From Verrucomicrobia bacterium UBA1731 (GTDB taxonomy: Bacteria; Verrucomicrobiota; Kiritimatiellia; RFP12; UBA1067): a stretch of 21,663 nucleotides of DNA. Each line of letters begins with the position of its first letter. The first letter of the stretch is position 1. The DNA is taken from contig DCIH01000093.1 of the NCBI GenBank assembly GCA_002317575.1, forward strand, positions 63,068 through 84,730, written 5' to 3'. The position numbers were made by a program, and so were the translations under genes. This document shows positions 7,651 to 14,642 of the stretch, in pieces. The notes under the pieces are model-generated. The model did no database searches. It had not been told where the DNA came from and saw nothing but the letters and a program-made list of their open reading frames with translations.

Positions 7651-8052
7651 ATGTTTGAAAAGACATATCGGCCGACGATGGACGGCTTGGCGGAGGCAGC
7701 GGCCGACCTGGACGGCGCGTTGGCGTTCGTTCCCGATTCGGCGAAGGCCGTCGTGATGGTGGCCGCCGATGAGATATTTGCCAACATCGTGCGCCATTCC
7801 CGTGCATCCGCGTGGACGCTCTCCGTCGAGGAAACGCACGACCCCGAAGGCGTTCGTCTCACATTCGAGGACGACGGCCTGGCGTTCGACCCGCTTCTGG
7901 CGCGCGATCCCGACACGTCGCTTTCGGCCGAGGAGCGCGCGGTCGGCGGGTTGGGCATCTTCATCGTCAAGAAGACGATGAGTCCCGTTACCTACGAGCG
8001 CCGAAACGGCAAGAATGTACTCACTATGACCAAGTCGTTTGAAAGGAAGTGA
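7651..8052 (+). CDS. RsbW/SpoIIAB-like serine-protein kinase (anti-sigma type, HATPase_c_2)
   Basis: A 133-residue single-domain GHKL ATPase. The N box is DEIFANIVRHS (Glu41, Asn45), the G1 box is EDDGLAFDP (Asp75, Gly76) and the G2 region is GGLGIFIVKK (from Gly99), so ATP and Mg binding residues are present. There is no membrane segment or sensor domain. Such proteins bind and often phosphorylate a STAS antagonist and hold a sigma factor or other partner. The STAS partner is the very next gene, two bases after the stop. No sigma gene is in the window, so the controlled partner is unknown. GGGAGG six bases before ATG 7651 is the clearest ribosome-binding site in this region; a nearby ATG at 7646 is out of frame. 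Confidence 0.88.
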   Translation: MFEKTYRPTMDGLAEAAADLDGALAFVPDSAKAVVMVAADEIFANIVRHSRASAWTLSVEETHDPEGVRLTFEDDGLAFDPLLARDPDTSLSAEERAVGGLGIFIVKKTMSPVTYERRNGKNVLTMTKSFERK

Positions 8053-8054
8053 CA

Positions 8055-8351
8055 ATGGAGATCGTTAAGCAGAAGGACGGCGGAAAACTGACGGTGCAGG
8101 TGAAGGGGCGTGTGGACACGCTGACGTCGCCGCAGTTGGCCGCCGAATTGCAGGATCTCTCTGGCGTCGAGTCGCTGGTGCTGGATTTGTCCGGCGTGCC
8201 GTACATGAGTTCGGCCGGGCTTAGGTGTCTGCTCATGTCCCAGAAGGCGATGATGAAGGCCGGCGGCGACATGGTGATCGTCGGTGCGATTCCCGCCGTC
8301 CGCGAAGTCTTCGACATCACTGGCTTTTCCGACATCCTCACGCTGGCGTGA
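8055..8351 (+). CDS. STAS-domain anti-sigma factor antagonist (RsbV/SpoIIAA-like)
   Basis: A 98-residue protein, the size of a lone STAS domain. It opens with a beta hairpin (VKQKDGGKLTVQVKGRVD), then LVLDLSGVPYMSSAGLR, where Ser52/Ser53 lie at the usual phosphorylation site; Ser53 aligns best with Ser56 of RsbV. A helix with MSQKAMMKAGG and the closing FDITGFSDILTLA complete the fold. The expected role is to release the partner of the adjacent RsbW-like kinase when unphosphorylated. AAGGA at 8044-8048 sits six bases before ATG 8055; a GTG at 8049 is an unlikely alternative. Reactivation would need a PP2C-type phosphatase, which is not in the window. Confidence 0.9.
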   Translation: MEIVKQKDGGKLTVQVKGRVDTLTSPQLAAELQDLSGVESLVLDLSGVPYMSSAGLRCLLMSQKAMMKAGGDMVIVGAIPAVREVFDITGFSDILTLA

Positions 8352-8359
8352 ATCCAGGC

Positions 8360-8911
8360 ATGACGCGATTCCTCGTCCTGTTGCTCGTTTCGTGCGTCTT
8401 CGCGGTGTCGTCTTCCGGCGTTGAACCGGCCGAAACACCGTCGCTTGTGCTACGCACCAAGAAGGTCAAATGTCCCACATGCGACGGCAAGGGTTCGTTG
8501 GTGGTCCGTCCGCCGGACATGGGACAGTACGACGGGCGCATGGAGAATGTCAAGCACTGGGACAAGCGGCTCGATCCGTGTCCGACCTGTGCCGGGAAAC
8601 GCCGTCTTGAGATGTATGATCTGTCGCCGTGCGAACCGGCGGAGGGCGTTTCGCCGTGTCCGGCCTGCGGTTGGAGCGGTTTGAAGGCGTGCCGCCGCTG
8701 CAAGGGCGACGGCATGGTCAAATGTCCTGGGGCGGGCTGCCGGGACGGTTGGGTTATCACGCCGTCACGCGACAAGAAGCACCATCCCGCGCCGACCGTG
8801 CGCGCCTGCTCCGCATGTCAGGGCGTCGGTCGCGTCCCGTGCCGGGAATGCCGCGCCAAAGGGGCGACGCCGTGTCCGAAGTGCTTCGGCACGGGCCGCA
8901 AGATCAAGTGA
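8360..8911 (+). CDS. Exported cysteine-rich protein with eight DnaJ-type CxxC motifs
   Basis: A 183-residue protein. A short hydrophobic signal (TRFLVLLLV) ends in LVSC, a lipobox-like site at Cys12, so it may be a lipoprotein; cleavage after the following SSSG by signal peptidase I is the alternative. From residue 38 on come eight cysteine pairs, mostly CxxCxGxG: CPTCDGKG, CPTCAGKR, CPACGWSG, CRRCKGDG, CPGAGC, CSACQGVG, CRECRAKG and CPKCFGTG. DnaJ has four such motifs binding two zinc ions, so this protein could bind about four. No J domain or chaperone substrate domain is present. ATG 8360 is used; GTG 8348 overlaps the STAS stop as GTGA and would lengthen the signal by four residues. The stop overlaps the kinase start by one base (TGATG), implying coupled translation. 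Confidence 0.75.
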   Translation: MTRFLVLLLVSCVFAVSSSGVEPAETPSLVLRTKKVKCPTCDGKGSLVVRPPDMGQYDGRMENVKHWDKRLDPCPTCAGKRRLEMYDLSPCEPAEGVSPCPACGWSGLKACRRCKGDGMVKCPGAGCRDGWVITPSRDKKHHPAPTVRACSACQGVGRVPCRECRAKGATPCPKCFGTGRKIK

Positions 8912-9819
8912 TGGCCGAACGCGTCCCAAAGATTCCCGGCGTCCGATTCGAGTCCATCGCCGGTCGCGGTGGCATGTCGGTCGTATGGAAGGCGTTCCAC
9001 CAGCGGCTCAATAGAACCGTGGCCGTGAAGGTCATGAACGAGGAGTCAACCCGCACGGGGCAGGAGATCCGCCAGTTCATGGAGGAAGCCCGCGCGATGA
9101 CGGCCATCCGCCATCCGGGCGTGGTGCACGGGTACGAGGCTGACTGCTGCAACGGGCGTTACTATTTCGTGATGGATTATGTGGGCGGCTACACGTTCGC
9201 TTCGCTGCTCGGCCGCAAGGGCCGCATCGCGGAGGCGGACGCGCTCATCATCTGCGATTCCGTGGCCGAGGCGCTCGGCTACGCCTGGCGGGAGCACAGA
9301 GTCATCCACTGCGACATCAAACCCGAGAACATCATGGTGGACGCGGACGGCCTCGTGAAGGTGACCGATCTCGGCCTGTGCCGCGTGATGTCGAACCGCC
9401 GCAAGTCCGTGACGGGACCCGTGGAGGAGATCATCGGTACGCCGGCCTACATGTCGCCGGACCAGATCTTCGCGGACCAGCCGTTGGATCCGCGGTGCGA
9501 CATCTACTGTCTCGGCGCTTCGCTTTACCATCTCGTCACCGGCCACATGCTCTTTCCGGACGACGACAACGACGCCACATTGAAGGCGCATGTCGACGAT
9601 GCGGCGCGCGCGCCCTATCCGCGGAGCTACGCGCCGACCCTGTCGCCCGGTTTCTCGCGCATGCTGATCAAGATGTGCGAGAAGGATCGCGAGAAGCGCT
9701 ATGCCGGCTGGGACGAGGTTCTCGCCGACTCCCGGCTCGTCCAGCAGGGGAAGATGCCGCCACCGCCGCCGCCAGGAGCCGTGTCGTCCGTGATGGACGA
9801 ACCGCAGTGCGTCGCGTGA
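8911..9819 (+). CDS. Soluble eukaryotic-type Ser/Thr protein kinase
   Basis: A 302-residue kinase with almost nothing outside the catalytic domain. Seen motifs: glycine loop GRGGMSVV (18-25), Lys40 in AVKVM, catalytic loop HCDIKPEN (Asp135), metal-binding Asp153 in a DLG rather than DFG triplet, activation segment GTPAYMSPDQ in place of APE, and DIYCLGASLYHL. All catalytic residues are present, so activity is expected. There is no transmembrane helix or PASTA domain; a six-proline run and a short tail end the protein. ATG 8911 overlaps the upstream stop; longer in-frame reading upstream is a shadow of the cysteine-rich gene. Its place in one transcript with the STAS and RsbW genes suggests it acts on the same circuit, for example by phosphorylating the STAS protein, but this is inference. 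Confidence 0.9.
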   Translation: MAERVPKIPGVRFESIAGRGGMSVVWKAFHQRLNRTVAVKVMNEESTRTGQEIRQFMEEARAMTAIRHPGVVHGYEADCCNGRYYFVMDYVGGYTFASLLGRKGRIAEADALIICDSVAEALGYAWREHRVIHCDIKPENIMVDADGLVKVTDLGLCRVMSNRRKSVTGPVEEIIGTPAYMSPDQIFADQPLDPRCDIYCLGASLYHLVTGHMLFPDDDNDATLKAHVDDAARAPYPRSYAPTLSPGFSRMLIKMCEKDREKRYAGWDEVLADSRLVQQGKMPPPPPPGAVSSVMDEPQCVA

Positions 9820-9841
9820 TTCAACATTCAAGGAGGAGATC

Positions 9842-12049
9842 ATGAAGCATCTTACGATCGCGTGCGCCGTTCTCGCGTGCGCATGCGCAGACGCCGCCGC
9901 GCCGGCGATCGAGAAGAGAATCGACGCCTTGCTCGCGCGCATGACGCTCGAGGAGAAGGTCGGCCAGCTCGTCCAGATCGGCAGCGGCGATTTCGCCTCC
10001 GGAGACGTGGAGAAGGGCCCGCTCGATTCGCACGTGGTGAACGCCGTCGTGCGCGGCGAGGCGGGGCTGCTTATCAGCTGCTGCGGCATCAAGAAATACA
10101 ATCAGTTGCAGAAGATGGCGGTGGAGGAATCCCGTCTCGGCATTCCGATCATGCTGGGACATGACGTCATCCACGGTTGCCGAACCGTCGCGCCCATACC
10201 GCTGGGCCTTTCCTGCGCATGGGACGAGGATCTCTGGCGCGGCCTCGCGGAGACATTCGCCGTGGAAGCGCGCACGCGCGGCATCGACTGGACGTTCGCG
10301 CCGATGCTCGACGTCTCGCGCGACGCCCGCTGGGGCCGCATCGCCGAATGCGCCGGCCAGGATCCGTTCCTCGCCTCCCGCTACGCCGCGTCGATGGTGC
10401 GCGGGTTCCAGGGCGACAATCCCGCGGACGGCCGGCATGTGGCCGCGTGCCTCAAGCACTACGTCGCCTACGGCGCCTGCGAGGGTGGCCGCGATTACAA
10501 CACGGTCGAGCTTTCGGACGACACGCTGCGCAATGTCTATCTACCGCCGTTCGAGGCGGGCGTGCGCGCCGGCGCGCTTACCGTGATGCCCGCGTTCCAC
10601 GTGATGAACGGCTTGCCGTGTTCCGCAAACCCCTATCTGTTGCGCACCACGCTGCGCGGCCGTTTCGGTTTCGAGGGCATGACGGTGAGCGACTGGGGTT
10701 CCGTCGGGGAGCTCGTCCCGCCGCGCCACGGCATGTATGCAAATCTCGCGGACGCGGCGGCCGGCGCGATCAACGCCGGCATGGACGTGGACATGATGAG
10801 CAACGCCTATCGCAGGCATCTCGTCGAACGGGTGAAGGCGGGCGTCGTGAAGGCGAATGTGCTCGACGAGGCGGTCCGCCACGTGCTGCGCGTCAAGTTC
10901 GCGCTCGGGCTTTTCGAGCATCCGTATGCGGACGAAAAGCTGCTGGAAAAACTCGATTTGAAAAAACATGCCGAGCAGATGCGCGTCGCGGCGCAGAGAA
11001 GCGTGGTGCTGCTCAAGAACGAAAAGCGCACGCTGCCGCTCAAACGCGGCACGCGCGTCGTGCTCATGGGCGAGCTCGGGGACAACCCCTCGGAAATGCT
11101 CGGGACGTGGCAGACATGGGATGTGCCCGGCGAAAACGCGGCGCTGCTCGCCGGTCTCAGGGCGGATGGCGTGGATGTCGTCTACGCGCCCTGCTACACG
11201 ATGACGGGCGCCGTCGACGTGGTGGCCGTCACCGCCGCCGCCACGAACGCCGATCTCGTGGTCGCCACGTTCGGCGAACTGTGCGGGTGGGCGGCGGCCA
11301 TGAACGGCGAGAATACATCGCGCGCCGACATCGGCCTTCCGGGCGAACAGGATAAGGTCGTGGAAGCGCTTCGCGCCACGGGCAGGCCGTTCGTGGCCGT
11401 CCTGTTCAACGGTCGTCCGCTGGCCATCCCCGAACTCGCCGACGCCTGCGACGCGCTCGTGGAAGCGTGGAATCCCGGCTCTTCGGGCGGGTGGGGTGTC
11501 GCGGATGTGATGACTGGCCTTGCCGAACCCACGGGCCGCCTCACCGTTGATTTTCCGCACAAGACGGGCGAATGCCCGCTCTACTACAATCGTCTCGAAA
11601 CGGGACGTCCTTGGGTCGACGGAGACCGTTGGACGACGCGCTATGTGGACGCACCGTCTCCGGGCAGGTCGCTTTTTTCGTTCGGATTCGGTCTTTCGTA
11701 CACGACATTCGCCTACGCGAATGAAAAGGCCGCCGTCGACGGCGACAAGGTCGTGTTCACGGCCGACGTCACGAACCTCGGCGGCCGCACGGGCGAGGAG
11801 GTCGTGCAGGTCTATGTGCGCGACGTGGTCGCGTGCGTTTCGCGTCCGCGCCGCGAACTGAAGGGGTGGCAGCGCGTCAAACTCGTCGGCGGCGAAACGA
11901 AATCCGTCCGCATCGAGGTGCCCGTCTCCCGTCTCGGTTTCTGGCACGCCGGCACGCGCGTCGCGGGCGAAGGCGAATTCAACGCCTGGATCGCCCCCGA
12001 TTCGGATCGCGGGCGTCTGTTGACCTTCAATCTCGGAGGTGCGCGATGA
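9842..12049 (+). CDS. Glycoside hydrolase family 3 beta-glucosidase/xylosidase (BglX-like)
   Basis: A 735-residue secreted or periplasmic enzyme with an N-terminal signal (MKHLTIACAVLACACADAAA). The GH3 N-terminal barrel holds CLKHYVAYGACEGGRDYN and the nucleophile Asp284 in GMTVSDW. The second domain has the GENTSRADI loop; Glu490 aligns with the BglX acid/base Glu. A fibronectin-III-like domain follows, with EEVVQVYVRDV and RRELKGWQRVKL near the C-terminus. This is the full BglX arrangement and length. It should release glucose or xylose from beta-linked oligosaccharides; exact specificity is not readable. A strong AAGGAGGAG lies just before ATG 9842, so it may be translated more strongly than its neighbours. 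Its stop overlaps the next start (ATGA). Confidence 0.93.
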   Translation: MKHLTIACAVLACACADAAAPAIEKRIDALLARMTLEEKVGQLVQIGSGDFASGDVEKGPLDSHVVNAVVRGEAGLLISCCGIKKYNQLQKMAVEESRLGIPIMLGHDVIHGCRTVAPIPLGLSCAWDEDLWRGLAETFAVEARTRGIDWTFAPMLDVSRDARWGRIAECAGQDPFLASRYAASMVRGFQGDNPADGRHVAACLKHYVAYGACEGGRDYNTVELSDDTLRNVYLPPFEAGVRAGALTVMPAFHVMNGLPCSANPYLLRTTLRGRFGFEGMTVSDWGSVGELVPPRHGMYANLADAAAGAINAGMDVDMMSNAYRRHLVERVKAGVVKANVLDEAVRHVLRVKFALGLFEHPYADEKLLEKLDLKKHAEQMRVAAQRSVVLLKNEKRTLPLKRGTRVVLMGELGDNPSEMLGTWQTWDVPGENAALLAGLRADGVDVVYAPCYTMTGAVDVVAVTAAATNADLVVATFGELCGWAAAMNGENTSRADIGLPGEQDKVVEALRATGRPFVAVLFNGRPLAIPELADACDALVEAWNPGSSGGWGVADVMTGLAEPTGRLTVDFPHKTGECPLYYNRLETGRPWVDGDRWTTRYVDAPSPGRSLFSFGFGLSYTTFAYANEKAAVDGDKVVFTADVTNLGGRTGEEVVQVYVRDVVACVSRPRRELKGWQRVKLVGGETKSVRIEVPVSRLGFWHAGTRVAGEGEFNAWIAPDSDRGRLLTFNLGGAR

Positions 12050-13098
12050 ACGATTTCTACGCCGTGATCATGGCCGGCGGTTCGGGCGAGCGGTTCTGGC
12101 CGCTTTCTACATCCAAGCGTCCCAAGCAGTTCGTGACGCTTTTCGGCGGCAAGGCGCTCATCGCGCAGGCCGCGGAGCGTCTGGAGGGACTCGTGCCGCC
12201 CGAACGCATTCTGGTGGTGACGGCCCAGTCGCTGGTTGCGGCCACCCGCCGGGCCTTACCGCAGGTGCCCGCCGAAAATGTGGTTGGCGAGCCGATGCGC
12301 CGCGATACCGCGGCCGCGGTCGCCACGGCGTGCGGCCTTGTTAGGCGCCGCGGCGGCGCGGACGCCGTGTGCGCGATACTCACGGCGGATCAGCTGATGA
12401 CGAAGCCGGCGGCGTTCCGACGCATCCTCGCCGACGCAGCCGTCGCCGCCAAGAAGACGGACGCGATCGTCACGCTGGGCGTCACCCCGACCTTCCCCGC
12501 CACGGGATTCGGCTACGTCGAGCCGGGCGTGCGCGCGAAGACGGGTACGAAAACGCCCATCTTCCTCGCGAAGCGTTTCGTGGAGAAACCGGACGCAGCC
12601 ACCGCCAAGATGTACGTGAAGAAGGGGTTCGTCTGGAACGCGGGGATGTTCATTTGGCGCGTTGCGGCGATGGAACGGGCGCTCGCGAAGCACGCACCCG
12701 CGCTGGCGATTCTCGCGGCGGCCGTCGCGGACGCGGCGAAGCCGGCCGTCGTTCTCAAAAAGCTCTATCCGCAGGTCCCCAAGATTTCCATTGACTACGC
12801 GGTGATGGAAAAGGCCGAGGAGGTGCTCGTGGCTGCCGGCGATTTCGGTTGGGACGATGTGGGCAGCTGGTCGGCGATCGAAAATCATTTCCCCGTGGAC
12901 AAGGCGGGCAACGCCGTCGCGGGCGCCGCGACGCTGTTGGACTGCGCCAGCGTTTCCGTGGTGGGCGAAGGCGCGCCGGTGGCGCTCTTCGGCGTGAAGG
13001 ATCTCGTGGTCGTCTCCACGCCGAAGGCCGTGCTCGTGTGCGCCAAGGACCGCGCCGCGGAACTGAAGAAACTCGTCGCGAAACTTCCTTCGGCATGA
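12046..13098 (+). CDS. manC: Mannose-1-phosphate guanylyltransferase (GDP-mannose pyrophosphorylase)
   Basis: A 350-residue cytoplasmic nucleotidyltransferase. The N-terminus carries the signature MAGGSGERFWPLSTSKRPKQ for GTP and phosphate binding, followed by ATGFGYVE, FVEKPDAATAKMYV and WNAGMFIWR, which are typical of bacterial GMPP/ManC. Near the C-terminus, SIDYAVMEKAEEV and FGWDDVGSW complete the sugar-binding site. The length matches the short form without the fused phosphomannose isomerase cupin domain. It makes GDP-mannose from mannose-1-phosphate and GTP. ATG 12046 overlaps the GH3 stop by four bases and the end overlaps the next start by four bases, so the three genes are tightly coupled. 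The product could supply the glycosyltransferase at 186 and the polysaccharide operon starting at 13970. Confidence 0.92.
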   Translation: MNDFYAVIMAGGSGERFWPLSTSKRPKQFVTLFGGKALIAQAAERLEGLVPPERILVVTAQSLVAATRRALPQVPAENVVGEPMRRDTAAAVATACGLVRRRGGADAVCAILTADQLMTKPAAFRRILADAAVAAKKTDAIVTLGVTPTFPATGFGYVEPGVRAKTGTKTPIFLAKRFVEKPDAATAKMYVKKGFVWNAGMFIWRVAAMERALAKHAPALAILAAAVADAAKPAVVLKKLYPQVPKISIDYAVMEKAEEVLVAAGDFGWDDVGSWSAIENHFPVDKAGNAVAGAATLLDCASVSVVGEGAPVALFGVKDLVVVSTPKAVLVCAKDRAAELKKLVAKLPSA

Positions 13099-13835
13099 GA
13101 CGCTACAAAATCGTTCTCGCCTACGACGGCACGAACTATTCGGGCTATCAGCTGCAGACGAACGGGATCGCCGTGCAGCAGGTGCTCGAGGAGGCGCTCG
13201 CGTATCTGAACCGATCGCCTGTGCGGGCGTTCGGATCGAGCCGCACGGACGCGGGCGTGCACGCGCGCGGTTTCGTGGCGCATTTCGATCTCGACAAACC
13301 CATTCCTCCTGCGAATCTCGTGCGTGCGGTCAACGCGCGTCTGCCGGCCGACGTGCGTGTCATGAAGGCGTCGTATGCGCGCAAGGACTTCGACGCGCGC
13401 AAGGACGCCAAAGGCAAGGAATATCGCTACGGCATCTACAACGCCGACATCCTGCCGCCTGAGCTGGCGCCGTTCTGGGCGTTTCAGCACCGCCCGCTCG
13501 ATGTGAAGGCCATGCAGGCCGCCGCCGATTACTTCGTGGGAAAGCACGATTTCGCGTCCTTCGCCGCCAATCCGAAGCGCGAAATTGAGACGACGGTGCG
13601 GACGATTTTCTCCTGCACGGTGAAGAAGGCGGGTCCGAAGATCCTGATCGTGGTGAAGGGGGACGGATTCCTGTACAAGCAGGTGCGGTCGATGGCGGGC
13701 TTCCTGGTCCGCGTGGGATTGGGCGAAGAAAAGCCCGAAGCCGTGCGCGATCTGCTGCGCGATGTGCCGCCGCGCACGGCGCGTGTCCCGACGGCGCCCG
13801 GCCGGGGGCTTTTCCTGCAAAAGGTGTTCTACTGA
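13095..13835 (+). CDS. truA: tRNA pseudouridine(38-40) synthase TruA
   Basis: A 246-residue protein of normal TruA length. It opens with IVLAYDGTNYSGYQ and contains GSSRTDAGVHARG with the catalytic Asp52, then KDAKGKEYRYGIYN, FVGKHDFASFA and the closing FLYKQVRSMAGFLVRVG. All are conserved TruA blocks. It converts uridines at positions 38-40 of tRNA anticodon arms. The ATG overlaps the manC stop (ATGA). A candidate terminator lies about 75 bases downstream, so this looks like the last gene of the operon that begins at 7651. Confidence 0.95.
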   Translation: MRRYKIVLAYDGTNYSGYQLQTNGIAVQQVLEEALAYLNRSPVRAFGSSRTDAGVHARGFVAHFDLDKPIPPANLVRAVNARLPADVRVMKASYARKDFDARKDAKGKEYRYGIYNADILPPELAPFWAFQHRPLDVKAMQAAADYFVGKHDFASFAANPKREIETTVRTIFSCTVKKAGPKILIVVKGDGFLYKQVRSMAGFLVRVGLGEEKPEAVRDLLRDVPPRTARVPTAPGRGLFLQKVFY

Positions 13836-13908
13836 CGCCCGTCGCGCGAACCGACGGCGGTCACGGCGAGGCGGCCGTGTCGATTCCCGGTGATTACCCC
13901 CCCGTTTC

Positions 13909-13931
13909 GACAGTCGTTTGACGGTCTTTTT
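13909..13931 (+). terminator. Probable rho-independent terminator after truA
   Basis: GACAGTC (13909-13915) pairs with GACGGTC (13920-13926) around a GTTT loop; one internal A-G mismatch interrupts the seven-pair stem. Five T residues follow directly (13927-13931). It separates truA from the promoter of the polysaccharide operon. The mismatch makes it only moderately convincing. Confidence 0.45.
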
Positions 13932-13934
13932 GCG

Positions 13935-13963
13935 TTGAATTTTTTTGCCGAAATTGATACAAT
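13935..13963 (+). promoter_or_regulatory. Sigma70-type promoter of the polysaccharide export operon
   Basis: TTGAAT (13935-13940) and TACAAT (13958-13963) with a 17-base spacer in an AT-rich stretch. The predicted start, six to eight bases past the -10, falls at or next to the ATG at 13970, so the message would be leaderless or nearly so. A seven-T run lies at the start of the spacer. Confidence 0.65.
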
Positions 13964-13967
13964 TCAA
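13935..13967. repeat. Perfect 7-base inverted repeat spanning the promoter
   Basis: TTGAATT (13935-13941) and AATTCAA (13961-13967) are exact reverse complements separated by 19 bases. One arm is the -35 box, the other overlaps the end of the -10 box and the predicted start. The layout would suit a dimeric repressor site, but seven AT-rich bases can pair by chance. Confidence 0.35.
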
Positions 13968-13969
13968 AC

Positions 13970-14620
13970 ATGTTTTTTTTAGGAAATGAAAGGCTTGCGC
14001 TTTTGCTGGGCGCGGGCATTTTGGCGCTTGCCGGATGCGAGATCAGTCGTCCGGAGAAGGAAGCGGCCGTGTCTGCGACATACATTGATGTGGGTCGCGT
14101 GCGTCCGGGCGTGGCGCTGGCCATTTCCGTGACGGCCACGGGCACGCAGGGACAGGCGTCAAAACAGTTCTTCGTGAATGCTGACGGCTACATTTCCATG
14201 GAGCTGATAGGACAGTTGAAGGTCGACGGGCTTTCGCTGGTCGAACTCGAGCAGAAGGTCAAGGGCGCGTACAAGGAGTATTACCGCGATCCGCAGGTGA
14301 TGGCCACGTTCGTGTATCAGGCGGGTGGCGGCATGGTTTCGCCGTGGGGCACGGTGACGGTACTGGGCGAAGTCGCTCGTCCTGGCCCCGTGGACATTCC
14401 GTCCACGCAGGATCTGAGGCTTTTGCGCGCCTTGCAGCTGGCGGGCGGCGTTTCGGCGTTGGCCGACCGTCGCCGTGTGCAGGTGGCGCATTGCGACAAG
14501 GACGGGCGGCAGACGAAGCGGCGGATAAACCTGAACGAAATCGGCGAAGAGGGCCGGGCCGACATGGATGTGCTGCTCCGCGCCGGCGATGTCGTGTGGG
14601 TGCCGATGAGCTGGTATTGA
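13970..14620 (+). CDS. Short OPX-type polysaccharide export lipoprotein (Wza-like, SLBB domain)
   Basis: A 216-residue protein. A hydrophobic signal ends in LAGC (Cys23), a good lipobox. Next is a polysaccharide-export (PES) domain of about 90 residues (SVTATGTQGQ through VNADGYISMELIGQLKVDGLSLVELEQKV and DPQVMATF), then one SLBB-like domain (VTVLGEVARPGPVDIP, LLRALQLAGGVSALADRRRV) ending in LRAGDVVWVPMSWY. Wza is about 380 residues and has further domains plus a C-terminal amphipathic helix forming the outer-membrane pore; these are absent here. Its role would be the periplasmic channel of an exopolysaccharide exporter. No Shine-Dalgarno precedes ATG 13970, and eight T residues follow the ATG. 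No better in-frame start keeps the signal. Confidence 0.85.
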   Translation: MFFLGNERLALLLGAGILALAGCEISRPEKEAAVSATYIDVGRVRPGVALAISVTATGTQGQASKQFFVNADGYISMELIGQLKVDGLSLVELEQKVKGAYKEYYRDPQVMATFVYQAGGGMVSPWGTVTVLGEVARPGPVDIPSTQDLRLLRALQLAGGVSALADRRRVQVAHCDKDGRQTKRRINLNEIGEEGRADMDVLLRAGDVVWVPMSWY

Positions 14621-14642
14621 TTTTGTCCAAGGAGGTGTGCTG

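Noticed and set aside
13839..13857. Hairpin CCGTCG-N7-CGACGG just after truA as a terminator
   Set aside because: A six-pair GC stem exists but no T run follows, so the hairpin at 13909-13931 is the better candidate.
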